A stretch of DNA of 64,000 nucleotides from Methanolobus sp. ZRKC5 (GCF_038446525.1 NZ_CP151792.1:1860001-1924000), one strand, 5' to 3'. Shown: positions 43,692-52,463, counted from the first letter of the stretch. A program made the numbers and translations. The notes: generated from the sequence alone by a model not told the origin.

Positions 43692-44330
43692 TTGGAGATA
43701 AATCATAAAAAAGGAAATAATTTCGGTTGGTTCTTTGGGGGCAGACATTATGATTTTTTTGCGACAATTCTTGGTTTTGGACATTATTATTATAAACAAG
43801 TAGCGTCTGCTCTTCCTTTGAAGAATGGAATGTCTGTACTTGATTTGGGATGTGGGACAGAATCAGTGGGAATTGCAATTTCAGAACTTATGGGTGGAGA
43901 TATAGAGATGCATGGTCTGGACCTTTCCAGTGTTCAGTTAGGGTATGCAACTGATAAGGGGGAGGACGCAGGTATACCTTTGAATCTCTATAAGGGTTCT
44001 ATGGATCTGCTGCCATTCACAAATGGGGTATTTGATATTGTTGTAACATCAGTGGCGTTTTGTGAAACTACATCTGAAGTGCGCAAGGGTGCTATCAAGG
44101 AAGTATCTCGTGTATTGAAGAACAATGCTTATTTTGCGATAGTGGATTGTGCAAAACCGCTGGTTGGGTTGGATACTGTAATGATGCTTCCTTTTTTCAT
44201 GTTTAAGGAAAATGCGGATAGCTGGAATAATCATTACCCTGACATTTGCAGGGACAATAATCTGATTCTTGAAAAAGATGTATACTTAAAATCTTATGTC
44301 AAGTGCCAGCTTTTCAGAAAAGCTGATTAA
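43692..44330 (+). CDS. Class I SAM-dependent methyltransferase, unknown substrate
   Basis: A 212-residue protein of the UbiE-like group: motif I VLDLGCGTESVGIA (residues ~49-62), acidic motif II MHGLDLSS, then FTNGVFDIVVTSVAF and KEVSRVLKNNAYFAIV. The start is uncertain. The frame opens with TTG at 43692 just behind a run of G, and no ATG occurs before motif I. Neighbouring ABC1 and methanophenazine-type metabolism would suit a quinone-like methylase, but nothing shows this directly. The gene converges on rpl12. Confidence 0.8.
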   Translation: MEINHKKGNNFGWFFGGRHYDFFATILGFGHYYYKQVASALPLKNGMSVLDLGCGTESVGIAISELMGGDIEMHGLDLSSVQLGYATDKGEDAGIPLNLYKGSMDLLPFTNGVFDIVVTSVAFCETTSEVRKGAIKEVSRVLKNNAYFAIVDCAKPLVGLDTVMMLPFFMFKENADSWNNHYPDICRDNNLILEKDVYLKSYVKCQLFRKAD

Positions 44331-44342
44331 AAAAAGAATGTT

Positions 44343-44363
44343 TGTCCGCCGAACTGGCGGACA
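44343..44363 (-). terminator. Shared hairpin between the methyltransferase and the ribosomal operon
   Basis: TGTCCGCC-GAACT-GGCGGACA is a perfect 8-base stem in the 44 bp gap between converging genes. On the minus strand it is followed by AACATTCTTTTTTT, so it most likely ends the ribosomal protein transcript. Confidence 0.7.
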
Positions 44364-44374
44364 GGAAATTTAGT

Positions 44375-44677
44375 TTATCCGAAGAGTGCTCCAAGACCGG
44401 CCATGCCGCTCTCTTCTGTCTTCTCTTCTTCTTCTTCTACTTCTTCCTCTACAGGAGCTGCTGCTGCTGCTGGAGCTGCTGCTGCTGCTGGAGCTGCTGC
44501 TACTGCTGCGGTTGCCATTGCTTCTTCGATGTCTACGCCATCAAGAGCTGCGACAAGTGCTTTTGCACGTGCATCATTAACTTCTACGCCTGCTGCCTGA
44601 AGTACGGCAGTAACTGCTTCTTCTGTTACGTCTTTACCTGCTTTGAACAGTAAAAGTGCTGCATATATGTATTCCAT
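44375..44677 (-). CDS. rpl12: Ribosomal protein P1 (L12)
   Basis: The archaeal stalk protein of the large subunit, 100 residues, which recruits translation GTPases. The N-terminal dimerisation domain ([20 protein letters not shown]) is followed by a long Ala-rich hinge ([16 protein letters not shown], encoded by GCT/GCA repeats) and a charged stretch ending MAGLGALFG, the shared C-terminal tip that binds factors. P0 just upstream ends in the same nine residues. It is the last gene of the operon. Confidence 0.96.
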   Translation of the reverse strand: MEYIYAALLLFKAGKDVTEEAVTAVLQAAGVEVNDARAKALVAALDGVDIEEAMATAAVAAAPAAAAAPAAAAAPVEEEVEEEEEKTEESGMAGLGALFG

Positions 44678-44731
44678 GTAATATCACCTTTTATTTTATC
44701 AAATGTAAATATTGTAGTTTGTAAATCCTGA

Positions 44732-45751
44732 TCATCCGAAAAGTGCTCCAAGACCGGCCATGCCGTCCTCTTCTGCTGCCTCTTCTTCTTCTTCCTTCTC
44801 TTCAACAACTTCCTCTTCAGGTGCTGCTGTGACTATTGCTGCGGATGCGGCTGCACCAAGTGCTTCCTTCAGTTCATCGTCCATTGCCTCTTCATTATTA
44901 GCAGAAGCTGCTGATGCAACTGAAAGCATCTGTGATTGCGCTTTTCCAAGCAATGCGTCGATTACTCCTGGTTCCAGAACAACTGCATTGACACCGAGGT
45001 TGCGTGATTCTGTTGTTGCCTTTGCAATGAGTGTCTTTATATTGTCTGAGGTTGGGTACGCTGCAAACACTGACATGTTGAATGCCTGTTGTGTTGCCAA
45101 TACGATATCTGAGAAGTATTTGTCTTCATCGATAGCCAGTACGTCCGGTGTAAAGGTTGCCCCGTTCTCAAGAACTGCCCTCAAGTCAAGGCCTACTTCC
45201 ATTGGGTAGATCTCAAGTCTTGTAAGCATTGATGCAAGTTTCTGAGAAACTGCTTCTCCTTCTTTTGCAACGGTTTTTGTTTCCTTTATTACAACCGAAC
45301 CCTTGTCGATCGCTGCAGGTATTCCTGCAGCCTGCATCTCTCCAAGAATTGGGCCTGGCGGGAATGATGTTGGTCCCTTTTCGACTATGATGTCTCTAGG
45401 TGCAATGGCACCTGCTTTGATAGGGGAAGGGCTTTTGCTCTTTTCAAGTGATTTGTATAACTTGAAAGGATTCTGTTCGGTAAATATGAGAGCGGTCTGT
45501 ACATCTACGTACTGATCCATCTTCTTTACTTCACCGGAATCTTCGAGTGCTCTTCTTATCAGGGTGTTCCTTGAGACTTTCAAAACAGCATCGTTTTTAA
45601 GGTCCCTTCTCATCTTTTGAAGTTGCTTTGCAGGAATTCCTCCAATACCTACGACACCAAATATCGGGTATTGTTTGATGAGTTTCTTTATTTCCTCAAC
45701 TTCATCTTTCTTCCACTGTGGGATGTGGCTTGTATGGTGGTCTTCTTCCAT
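44732..45751 (-). CDS. rplP0: Ribosomal protein P0 (L10)
   Basis: The stalk base protein that binds 23S rRNA and carries P1 dimers. The 339 residues have the N-terminal L10 domain (VVGIGGIPAKQLQKMRRDLK, LIRRALEDSG), the archaeal insertion with FPPGPILGEMQAAGIPA, P1-binding helices near the end and the C-terminal acid-rich tail finishing MAGLGALFG. Its ATG overlaps the last base of the L1 stop (TAATG), so it is translationally coupled. Confidence 0.96.
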   Translation of the reverse strand: MEEDHHTSHIPQWKKDEVEEIKKLIKQYPIFGVVGIGGIPAKQLQKMRRDLKNDAVLKVSRNTLIRRALEDSGEVKKMDQYVDVQTALIFTEQNPFKLYKSLEKSKSPSPIKAGAIAPRDIIVEKGPTSFPPGPILGEMQAAGIPAAIDKGSVVIKETKTVAKEGEAVSQKLASMLTRLEIYPMEVGLDLRAVLENGATFTPDVLAIDEDKYFSDIVLATQQAFNMSVFAAYPTSDNIKTLIAKATTESRNLGVNAVVLEPGVIDALLGKAQSQMLSVASAASANNEEAMDDELKEALGAAASAAIVTAAPEEEVVEEKEEEEEAAEEDGMAGLGALFG

Positions 45752-46392
45752 TATAGCACCCTCACTGATTTACCCATAGTGGATGTAACATAAATAGCTT
45801 TAATGTTATGCTTGCCTTTTTCGAGTGAATGTTCCACTCTTGAAAGGACTGTTTCAATGTTACCTGAGAGTTTCTGGACGTCCATGTCCCTGCGGCCAAC
45901 AGATACGTGGAATGTGAGCTTATCCTTTGATCTTACTCTTATTGAGCTTCTTGCACTGTTGATAAGATCTGCCACGTTCTTTCCTGGTGGCAATGGAGTT
46001 GGCATCTTTCCTCTTGGACCTAAAATTGCACCAAGGTTTTTACCGATCTGTGCCATGTACTGGACTTCTGCAACGAAAAAATCACATTCGTTTGCAAGTG
46101 CTCTTGCACGTGATTTGTCTCCTCCGATCTCTGCGAGTTCTTCTTCAGAAAAGACATAGTTTGCGCCAGCTTCTTTAGCCTGGAGTCCAACCTCACCTTT
46201 CGCAAAGACTGCGATCTTAAGGTCTTTTCCAAGACCGTGTGGAAGTAATATTTCTTCATCAACACGGTTTTTAGGCTGACTCATGTCCAGATTCTTTAAG
46301 TTTATAGCCAGGTCAATACTTTCTGAGAATTTCCTCTCAGGTGACTCTGCTAATAACTTCTCTATAGCTTCTATTACGCTTTCGTCTGCCAT
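45751..46392 (-). CDS. rpl1: Ribosomal protein L1
   Basis: A 213-residue large-subunit protein that forms the L1 stalk and, in bacteria and methanogens, represses its own operon by binding the mRNA. The conserved LGPRGKMPTPLPP segment is at residues ~125-137 and the RNA-binding sequence FHVSVGRRDMD follows. The ATG is preceded by a strong GGGAGGT site which forms the end of a stem-loop in the leader (46403-46452). Confidence 0.97.
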   Translation of the reverse strand: MADESVIEAIEKLLAESPERKFSESIDLAINLKNLDMSQPKNRVDEEILLPHGLGKDLKIAVFAKGEVGLQAKEAGANYVFSEEELAEIGGDKSRARALANECDFFVAEVQYMAQIGKNLGAILGPRGKMPTPLPPGKNVADLINSARSSIRVRSKDKLTFHVSVGRRDMDVQKLSGNIETVLSRVEHSLEKGKHNIKAIYVTSTMGKSVRVL

Positions 46393-46402
46393 TCTTTACC
46401 TC

Positions 46403-46489
46403 CCGTAGTGTCGAACATAATGTTCAGGCAGGACCGCTTCGGTCTACTACGGCTTGTTTAGAGTCTTAGATCTTAGAGATCTTTACTCT
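46403..46489 (-). promoter_or_regulatory. Structured leader of the L1-P0-L12 mRNA
   Basis: In the 162 bp gap before L1 the minus-strand RNA can close a stem CCGUAGU/ACUACGG (46446-46452 with 46403-46409) around two small hairpins, GACCG-AAG-CGGUC and GAACA-UUA-UGUUC, giving a three-way junction. The 3' strand of the outer stem runs into the L1 ribosome site GGGAGGU. A second hairpin with AGAUCU arms and an AGAGU/ACUCU base lies upstream (46460-46489). L1 autoregulation through its leader is established in methanogens; that this fold is the L1 site is inferred. Confidence 0.55.
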
Positions 46490-46554
46490 CTCTCTGATAG
46501 TGGGCACACCAATAATATGTATTTATTTTAAACTTATTGGTTAAAGCATGGAAT

Positions 46555-47040
46555 TTACCATGCTTCCTGTGCCAGCACATCGTCATATTTTCCATCGTCG
46601 ATAGCTTTCTGGCATTCCTTTGGGGGCATGCCTTCAGCTGTAATACCCATTGGGACGCAGGATCCAAGCACTTCTTTCACAGCAGCTTTTAAGTCGTATG
46701 AAAGGATGTCATCTTTCTTCATACGAGCAACTTTTGCTGCCTGGGGAATCGTAAGATCTCCTACGATTACTGTGTTTGGTTCTCCTGATCCTTTTTGGAT
46801 TCCGACTTCTTGGAGTATAAGTGCTGACGTTGGCGGAGTTCCGACTTCTATCTCAAAACTCTTATCGTCTGCAACTATTACTTTTACAGGGACTTGCATC
46901 CCATTGTAATCTTTTGTCTTCTCGTTGATCTTGTCGATCACGTCTTTTATGTTAATTCCAAGAGGACCCAAGGCTGGACCAAGTGGAGGTCCTGGGTTTG
47001 CTTTCCCTCCTGGGACCAATGCTTCAACAACATTTGCCAT
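46555..47040 (-). CDS. rpl11: Ribosomal protein L11
   Basis: A 161-residue protein of the GTPase-associated centre of the large subunit. The N-terminal GGKANPGPPLGPALGPLGIN and FEIEVGTPPTSALIL sequences are diagnostic, with the rRNA-binding C-terminal domain around KVARMKKDDILSYDLKAAVKEVLG. It follows spt5 by 39 bp and is separated from L1 by a structured 162 bp gap. Confidence 0.97.
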   Translation of the reverse strand: MANVVEALVPGGKANPGPPLGPALGPLGINIKDVIDKINEKTKDYNGMQVPVKVIVADDKSFEIEVGTPPTSALILQEVGIQKGSGEPNTVIVGDLTIPQAAKVARMKKDDILSYDLKAAVKEVLGSCVPMGITAEGMPPKECQKAIDDGKYDDVLAQEAW

Positions 47041-47079
47041 TTGAATATCACCATTGAATTGAATAAATATTAATTAATA

Positions 47080-47547
47080 TCAGGAATTTCTTTCTTCATC
47101 TTTCCTGAGGACTCTTACAGTATCGCCGCGAATAGTTATAGGTATCGGTACAACTGCATCGAATAACTCTACAGTTATTTCCTCATGACCTTCGTCAACT
47201 CTCTTTACGCGAGCCTTTTCACCCTTGAATGGGCCTGACGTGATCTCGATTATCGCGCCTTCTGATATTCCGGTCACCGTTGGTTTTGGTGTAAGGAAAT
47301 GTGATATTTCTTCTATAGTGGATTGTCCTTTTACTAATGCCCTGGCATGAGGTACAGTTTGTATAGCCTGTTCAACATCTCCGGGGTTAGTTCCCTCTAT
47401 AAGCACATATCCTTTCAGTTCATCAGGAGCAAGGATTGCTCTGATGTCCAGGTGTTCTTTCCTTACAACCTGTGTTATCATATTTGCGACCGAACGTTCC
47501 TGGTTCGCAGTTGTCTTTACTACGAATATCACAGACTCAGTGGTCAT
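47080..47547 (-). CDS. spt5: Transcription elongation factor Spt5 (NusG-like)
   Basis: The archaeal NusG/Spt5 subunit that clamps RNA polymerase. I choose ATG 47547 (MTTESVIFVVKTTANQE), with GGGTG five bases upstream, rather than the ATG four codons earlier; the result is 155 residues with an NGN domain (to about residue 85) and a KOW domain (ITSGPFKGEKARVKRVDEG) at the C-terminus. The start is within a few bases of the secE stop. Order secE-spt5-L11-L1-P0-L12 is the classical archaeal operon. Confidence 0.95.
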   Translation of the reverse strand: MTTESVIFVVKTTANQERSVANMITQVVRKEHLDIRAILAPDELKGYVLIEGTNPGDVEQAIQTVPHARALVKGQSTIEEISHFLTPKPTVTGISEGAIIEITSGPFKGEKARVKRVDEGHEEITVELFDAVVPIPITIRGDTVRVLRKDEERNS

Positions 47548-47549
47548 GA

Positions 47550-47762
47550 TTACACCCATTGCGGCATCTCTACCAATAACACATATATAAGGAACCCGAC
47601 AACGCCAATTGCAAGAATTCCAAGTCCAGCAACCTTAGCTATGGTTAGAAATTCCTCTCTAGATGGTTTCTTTGTAAGTTTGAGGACCCTTAAATATGTT
47701 TTCAAGGATTGGTTTATGCTAGTGCTATTGATTTTACTTAGATCAAATAAATCTTCTGCCAA
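47550..47762 (-). CDS. secE: Preprotein translocase subunit SecE
   Basis: A 70-residue single-helix Sec61-gamma type subunit that clamps SecY. An amphipathic N-terminal helix (LKTYLRVLKLTKKPSREEFLT) precedes one membrane helix (AGLGILAIGVVGFLIYVLLV). The frame starts at TTG 47762 and has no ATG earlier than the helix. A TATA-like TATATTAT at 47788-47795 would place the transcript start only a few bases before it, so the TTG may be read from a nearly leaderless mRNA. Confidence 0.88.
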   Translation of the reverse strand: MAEDLFDLSKINSTSINQSLKTYLRVLKLTKKPSREEFLTIAKVAGLGILAIGVVGFLIYVLLVEMPQWV

Positions 47763-47873
47763 AGTTCTTCACAACCGGTTATGATCGATAATATACCTGT
47801 GTATATTTTATGTTAACTATATCATAGCTTATTGTCTGCTATATATAGCGCTATTCACACTACGTCTTTAATA

Positions 47874-47925
47874 AAATACCTTTCGATTGGATTACACTAA
47901 TATGTAACCCAACCAAGAGGTATTT
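47874..47925 (-). terminator. Long hairpin after ftsZ
   Basis: Eighteen bases after the ftsZ stop the minus-strand RNA can form an 8-pair outer stem (AAAUACCU/AGGUAUUU), a 5x5 internal loop and a 10-pair inner stem (UUGGGUUACA/UGUAAUCCAA) with one G-U. The G-U would be an A-C mismatch on the other strand, so the fold belongs to the ftsZ transcript. No T-run follows directly, so a processing or stability element is as likely as a terminator. Confidence 0.55.
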
Positions 47926-47942
47926 GTTAAAAAAAAGGGGTT

Positions 47943-49052
47943 CTATTTAACGAAATCGATTCCGTATTTTCTCGTTACTGTTTTAGCTCCCCCGTGTCCA
48001 TATATCTGGGGCGATTTGACTCCTGTCACAACAATCATGGTGCGCACGGTATGCTCGAGTTCGTCATTGACCTGTGCTCCCCATATGAGCCTTGCTTCCG
48101 GATCAATTCTGCTGTATACTTCCTGTACAACACTCTCTGCTTCGGCAATTGTCATATCAGGTCCTCCAATTACATTGACAAGTGCAGATGTTGCTCCTGA
48201 GATATCTACATCCAGAAGTGGACTGCGAAGTGCTTTCTGTACGGATTCCACAGCCTTTAGTTCACCCTCTGCTTCTCCAAGGCCTATCATAGCAACACCA
48301 CCATTCTGCATGACAGTTCTTACATCTGCAAAGTCAAGGTTTACAAGTCCTGGTTTTGTGATGAGCTCAGTTATTCCTTTAACTGCTCGCATCAGAACTT
48401 CATCTGATACTTTAAAAGCTGCTGCCAATGGAAGTCTTGGGACTACTTCGAGAAGCTTGTCGTTTGGTACTACTATAACGGTATCTGCTACCTCTCTTAA
48501 TCTTTCAAGACCTGCTTCTGCATTTGTTCTTCTTACCTGTCCTTCAACACTGAAAGGCAAAGTCACTACTGCAATGGTAAGTGCTCCTGCATCTCTTGCA
48601 GCTTCGGCTACAATTGGGGCTGAACCAGTTCCGGTTCCTCCGCCAAGACCACATGTGATGAAAACCATATCGCTACCGCTGACTACTGCAGCAATCTCAT
48701 CCACACTTTCAAGAGCTGCATCTTCTCCGATTTGAGGAAGACTGCCTGCTCCAAGACCTCTTGTCTTTTTCTTGCCAATGAGGATCTTCTGGTCTGTTTT
48801 TATGGTCAGGAGGTGTTGTGCATCTGTATTTACAGCAATGAATTCTGCACCTTTAATTCCTTCCTCTACCATTCTTTGTGCACTATTTGAACCGCCACCG
48901 CCACAACCAATTACTTTGATATTGGTGTGTAATTGGCGTAACATCTCCTCTAACTCTGCATCTATGTCTTTTTGCACTGGGTTAGTGTCTGAACTGCGAA
49001 CACGTGCTTCCTGTTCAGATCTTGCCAGTGCCTCTTCTACTATGGATCTCAT
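47943..49052 (-). CDS. ftsZ: Cell division GTPase FtsZ (FtsZ1 type)
   Basis: A 369-residue tubulin-like GTPase that forms the division ring. A charged N-terminal extension ([13 protein letters not shown]) leads to [12 protein letters not shown], the tubulin signature [16 protein letters not shown] (residues ~135-150), the T7 loop [11 protein letters not shown] and the C-terminal SPQIYG...YGIDFVK. The C-terminus and the neighbouring secE-spt5 genes are as in archaeal FtsZ1. GAGGGAG lies seven bases before the ATG. Confidence 0.97.
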   Translation of the reverse strand: MRSIVEEALARSEQEARVRSSDTNPVQKDIDAELEEMLRQLHTNIKVIGCGGGGSNSAQRMVEEGIKGAEFIAVNTDAQHLLTIKTDQKILIGKKKTRGLGAGSLPQIGEDAALESVDEIAAVVSGSDMVFITCGLGGGTGTGSAPIVAEAARDAGALTIAVVTLPFSVEGQVRRTNAEAGLERLREVADTVIVVPNDKLLEVVPRLPLAAAFKVSDEVLMRAVKGITELITKPGLVNLDFADVRTVMQNGGVAMIGLGEAEGELKAVESVQKALRSPLLDVDISGATSALVNVIGGPDMTIAEAESVVQEVYSRIDPEARLIWGAQVNDELEHTVRTMIVVTGVKSPQIYGHGGAKTVTRKYGIDFVK

Positions 49053-49109
49053 TCTTTTTCTCCCTCAAATGAAAATCGTATATTGGATTACAGGTATGAT
49101 CATTTATGT

Positions 49110-50513
49110 TTAATTGGACAGTAGGATCTTCTTAGTTTTCCTTATGTGTACCATTTCTGGCTCGATCGTCCTTCCTTCCACAACAACAGACTTCCCATTT
49201 GCCAGTTCTCCCAACATTGGTCCTGGGGAGATGCCAAATTCTTTTGCTGCTTTTGGATCGAATTTATTACTTATAATGTATAGTATATTCTCATCAAGAA
49301 TATATTTAATTTCATAATGCTCTTTTAGTATTTTAATGCATTCATTTGTGACGTTCTGCATAGCAGTTTCAGTGTCTTCACCCATTCCCAGTATGTAATT
49401 TGATATCGTCCCGTTCTTCATCTCAATATAGATGGGGGCATACTGATTAAACGCACATATTGTTTTATCCCTGTCAGCTTTGATAGTTTCCTTGAGAAGT
49501 TCTTCATTGATCATACATGTGGATAGTTCTATATCCTCCTCATTTTCGATGGATGCATATATGCTTTCAAATGCTTCTATGGGGGAATCAGTGATTTTCA
49601 ATTTTCCTTCTGGGCATAGTTCATCACACATCTTTTTGATCTTGGTGAAAAGCTTCCATGGGATTCCTTTTATTTCTCTTATTTCACTTTCTCTTAAGTG
49701 GACGTATCCAAGTTCTTCTACGATTTTGTAAAGTCGTTCTCTTTCCTTGGAACTCATGGATTTCCTGTCAAAATAAACGAAATTTGCTTTTGATTTTTCA
49801 TAGGCCTGCAAAACCATACTTTTGTCTACATGGGGTAGTTGGTAATCTGGAAAATTATGCCCAAATGTTACTTCTGTTTCCAATATGAGCTCTGTTTGTC
49901 TTGAAGCATAGTGTCCTCCTCCAAAACCAATGGCAACAGGTACTTCTTCTGATCGTGCTTTCATTATGGCTTTTGCAATGATATCTCCTGCAACCGGGTC
50001 TGGCCATTGTTCTTCTCCACTACCAATCTCTACGTATACCATTGGCGTTTTCATGTCAGTTGGGCCATGATGGGTTGACTCCATGTTGATAGAATAATGT
50101 GTGTTTTTTGCCATTCGTTCCATGTTCTTTAGCACGGATCGCATAATTTGAGTTGCAGGAATTGACAGTTCCCGTGGTCTTCCTCCAAAAGATGCGTCGT
50201 TTGAGTTTCCTGTGAAATGTGCTGTAAGTACTGACCTTCCATCATTGCTCTTATGCTTTGAGGCTACTATTATTAAGTCGGTTTCAAACCCAAAACATTT
50301 CATTTTTTCATCTATTCTATCCTGATAGATATGATGTTCTTTTATCTCGATAATTCTATATTTTGGATTTTCATATACTGATTCAAGATTTTCCCACTTA
50401 TCTGGGAGTTCATCGACTTGTTTCCATTGTTCGTTCTGGAGCAAATGTTCCTTTATATTCTGGCTGGCCCTGTCTACAACTGAGCAAAGTATATTGATCT
50501 TTTTACCTGTCAT
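49110..50513 (-). CDS. dtdA: D-aminoacyl-tRNA deacylase DtdA with C-terminal extension
   Basis: An archaeal/plant GEK1-type enzyme that hydrolyses D-amino acids from mischarged tRNA. From ATG 50513 (MTGKKINILCSVVDRASQ) it has 467 residues; a GTG 16 codons earlier overlaps the presumed promoter (ATATATAG at about 50566). The deacylase core shows IIVASKHKS, LTAHFTGN, MESTHHGPTDMKTPMVYVEIGS and IGFGGGHYA within residues ~75-215. The last ~200 residues (from about YVHLRESEIREIKG) resemble the extension seen in some archaeal members. It ends 57 bp before ftsZ on the same strand. Confidence 0.9.
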   Translation of the reverse strand: MTGKKINILCSVVDRASQNIKEHLLQNEQWKQVDELPDKWENLESVYENPKYRIIEIKEHHIYQDRIDEKMKCFGFETDLIIVASKHKSNDGRSVLTAHFTGNSNDASFGGRPRELSIPATQIMRSVLKNMERMAKNTHYSINMESTHHGPTDMKTPMVYVEIGSGEEQWPDPVAGDIIAKAIMKARSEEVPVAIGFGGGHYASRQTELILETEVTFGHNFPDYQLPHVDKSMVLQAYEKSKANFVYFDRKSMSSKERERLYKIVEELGYVHLRESEIREIKGIPWKLFTKIKKMCDELCPEGKLKITDSPIEAFESIYASIENEEDIELSTCMINEELLKETIKADRDKTICAFNQYAPIYIEMKNGTISNYILGMGEDTETAMQNVTNECIKILKEHYEIKYILDENILYIISNKFDPKAAKEFGISPGPMLGELANGKSVVVEGRTIEPEMVHIRKTKKILLSN

Positions 50514-50692
50514 GCTTTCATCATCTGATTTTCTGGCGTACTTTTCTTTTTTCCATTCCACTATATATCTACTACCTTTTCCTGTCTTTGTATTCTTGTT
50601 TCTTTCAGTAGTTTTAATGCCTATTATGTTGTCATCTGGTATTTAGAAATGAGATTATTAGGTATTAGGTCAATAATTAGAGGTGTGATATT

Positions 50693-51349
50693 TTGGATGG
50701 TATAATAATTGATGGCGTTTTAATCAAATGGTTGGGTAACTCTGGTTTTATGATAAAAGGGAATGGCATGGTTATCTACATAGATCCAACTAATATATCC
50801 GCGAGAGTTCCTGAAGAAGACATGGCAGACTTACTTCTTATTACGCATGAACACTTCGGGCATTGTGATCCGGAATCTATTCGTAACGTCCGTAGATTCG
50901 ACTGCACTACTTTAATTCCTGAGAAAATAAGTTTACAGTTCAGAGGAGATGCAAGAAGGGTCATTGAAGGTGATTCCCTTAGCGGAGAATTAAATATTAA
51001 AGGAGTGGACATCGAGGTTGTCTCTGCATATGACTCATGTGATAGCAGCAGTTCTTCCGGGGATGGTGTGGGCTACTTCTTTGTATTCGCAGGTTTGAAG
51101 ATTTATCATGCAGGACATACGTGCGCGGTTCCAGAAATGGAAATAACTAATTCTGATATTGCTTTTTTGCCAATTGGTGGCCATGAGGTTATGGATGAAG
51201 TTAAGGCGGCTAATGCAGTATTACTGCTTTCTCCAAAGACTGTGGTGCCAATGATTTATGATTCGGATGATTTTGATGGCGCAAGCCCTGATGTATTCAT
51301 AGATATGGTCAAAAAAAAGTCTCCTTCTACAAAAGTAGTGATTCTTTGA
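50693..51349 (+). CDS. Metallo-beta-lactamase-fold hydrolase (UPF0173-like)
   Basis: A 218-residue metal-dependent hydrolase. TTG at 50693 is the only plausible start, since no in-frame ATG occurs before residue 20, and GAGGTG lies seven bases before it. The fold's motifs are VIYIDPTN, ITHEHFGHCDP (HxHxxH-type metal ligands, with Phe-Gly in place of Ala-Asp), YHAGHTCAVPEM and LPIGGHEVMD. Substrate is unknown. It is transcribed divergently from dtdA and followed by rnp4 21 bp on. Confidence 0.82.
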   Translation: MDGIIIDGVLIKWLGNSGFMIKGNGMVIYIDPTNISARVPEEDMADLLLITHEHFGHCDPESIRNVRRFDCTTLIPEKISLQFRGDARRVIEGDSLSGELNIKGVDIEVVSAYDSCDSSSSSGDGVGYFFVFAGLKIYHAGHTCAVPEMEITNSDIAFLPIGGHEVMDEVKAANAVLLLSPKTVVPMIYDSDDFDGASPDVFIDMVKKKSPSTKVVIL

Positions 51350-51370
51350 TTTTCATGTAGGTGTCGTAAA

Positions 51371-51697
51371 ATGGCAAGATCAAGAAAGAAAAACAAGGCT
51401 ATATCCAAAATCATTGCACAAGAGCGTATTCAGTATCTCTTTGAACTCGCTAAAAATGAGCTTTGCTTAAACCCTGATAAGAGCGAACGGTACGTTTCGT
51501 TAGCAAGAAAAATAGGCATGCGTCATCGTGTAAGCATACCTGCAGAACTTAAACGCAATTTCTGCAAGCAATGTGGTTCCTTGCTTGTTACAGGTCAAAA
51601 CTCAAGACGCCGCCTTAAAGATGGCAATATTATTATCACCTGCCTTAAATGCGGCGGAGTAACAAGATATCCCTTTAAATGTATAAAATCAAAATGA
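51371..51697 (+). CDS. rnp4: RNase P protein component 4 (Rpp21)
   Basis: A 108-residue zinc-binding subunit of archaeal RNase P, which trims tRNA 5' ends. The N-terminal helices (AISKIIAQERIQYLFELAK) bind Rpp29, and two CxxC pairs (FCKQCGSL and ITCLKCGGV) hold zinc. Ribosome site AGGTG lies seven bases before the ATG. It is probably co-transcribed with the hydrolase gene upstream. Confidence 0.93.
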   Translation: MARSRKKNKAISKIIAQERIQYLFELAKNELCLNPDKSERYVSLARKIGMRHRVSIPAELKRNFCKQCGSLLVTGQNSRRRLKDGNIIITCLKCGGVTRYPFKCIKSK

Positions 51698-51928
51698 TTA
51701 TCCGTTGATCAGGGTCATAACTTTCATTGCCAGATATGCCACGGTGAATATTATAATTCCCATGGTCATATACATGAATATATTCCTGAAAACAACGTCT
51801 TTTTCAGAACCTGCCTTTATGCCAAAACCACCGCAGCAGCCTCCAGCTCCGCAGGATGTGCATGCACTCTCACTTTGCTTGTCGGATTCCTGACTATTTA
51901 ATACCGGGATAATAGTTTTTTCAGACAT
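51698..51928 (-). CDS. Small Cys-rich membrane protein, unknown function
   Basis: A 76-residue protein with a Ser/Gln-rich N-terminus, a compact cysteine cluster CTSCGAGGCCGGFG (residues ~23-36) and one C-terminal membrane helix (MYMTMGIIIFTVAYLAMKVM). The cluster could bind zinc or an iron-sulfur centre. Its stop touches the rnp4 stop (converging genes). I do not recognise a family; similar proteins may exist only in related methanogens. Confidence 0.65.
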   Translation of the reverse strand: MSEKTIIPVLNSQESDKQSESACTSCGAGGCCGGFGIKAGSEKDVVFRNIFMYMTMGIIIFTVAYLAMKVMTLING

Positions 51929-52003
51929 TATTATGCTCTTTGTCCTTTATATTATTAGTTTCTCTACCACTGTGGGTATATTTGTAATTGCTAAAAAAAA
52001 GTA

Positions 52004-52088
52004 CGACGAGAGGGGGATTCGAACCCCCGAGACGCAAGGCATCACAGGATTAGCAATCCTGCGCCATACCGGGCTTGGCTATCTCGTC
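52004..52088 (-). tRNA. tRNA-Ser (anticodon GCT)
   Basis: An 85 nt tRNA on the minus strand with acceptor arms GACGAGA/TCTCGTC, anticodon loop TTGCTAA inside AGGAT/ATCCT (anticodon GCT, Ser AGC/AGU), and a long variable arm (GATGCCTTGCGTC), the class II feature of Ser and Leu tRNAs. T loop is GGGGGTTCGAATCCCCC. No CCA is encoded. Confidence 0.95.
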
Positions 52089-52142
52089 ACAGTCAGTGTT
52101 CGTTCCTAAACGCAATTCTGGTATTTAACGTTTTCTGGATTC

Positions 52143-52463
52143 AAGTGGCAGGCACGCCCAAAGTCGCTATTTTTTCCACTTTCAGGTGATCTGCAATCTC
52201 TTCTCCACCCCGCAACCCTCCAAGCGATAATTGTCTGCGGTTGGTCTGCTCCCTTCCGGGCCTGGACTGGTTCTCACGGTTAAGGTATACGAACAAGTTC
52301 TCCAACAAGCACATATACCAACGTCATCCAAGCAGGACGGGGTTTCTCAGTTGAAATTACAGGTTTGAAAATGGTCCAAACATCTTCTTCAGGCTTCGTC
52401 TCCCGCATATCGGCGATTTCGGGTTACAGGTAACGCCGGCCTACCCAGACTAGCCTGCCACCC
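52143..52463 (-). ncRNA. 7S (signal recognition particle) RNA
   Basis: The RNA scaffold of SRP that binds SRP19 and SRP54. The ends pair as GTGGCAGGC (5') with GCCTGCCAC (3'), and helix 8 carries the universal SRP54 site CCAGGCCCGGAAGGGAGCAG. About 320 nt, the normal archaeal size. Ends are placed from the terminal helix and may be off by a few bases. It lies downstream of nothing on its strand and precedes tRNA-Ser by about 55 bp. Confidence 0.93.

Noticed and set aside
44461-44520. GCT/GCA trinucleotide repeat as a microsatellite
   Set aside because: It is the normal Ala-rich hinge of ribosomal protein P1, in frame and conserved in the family.
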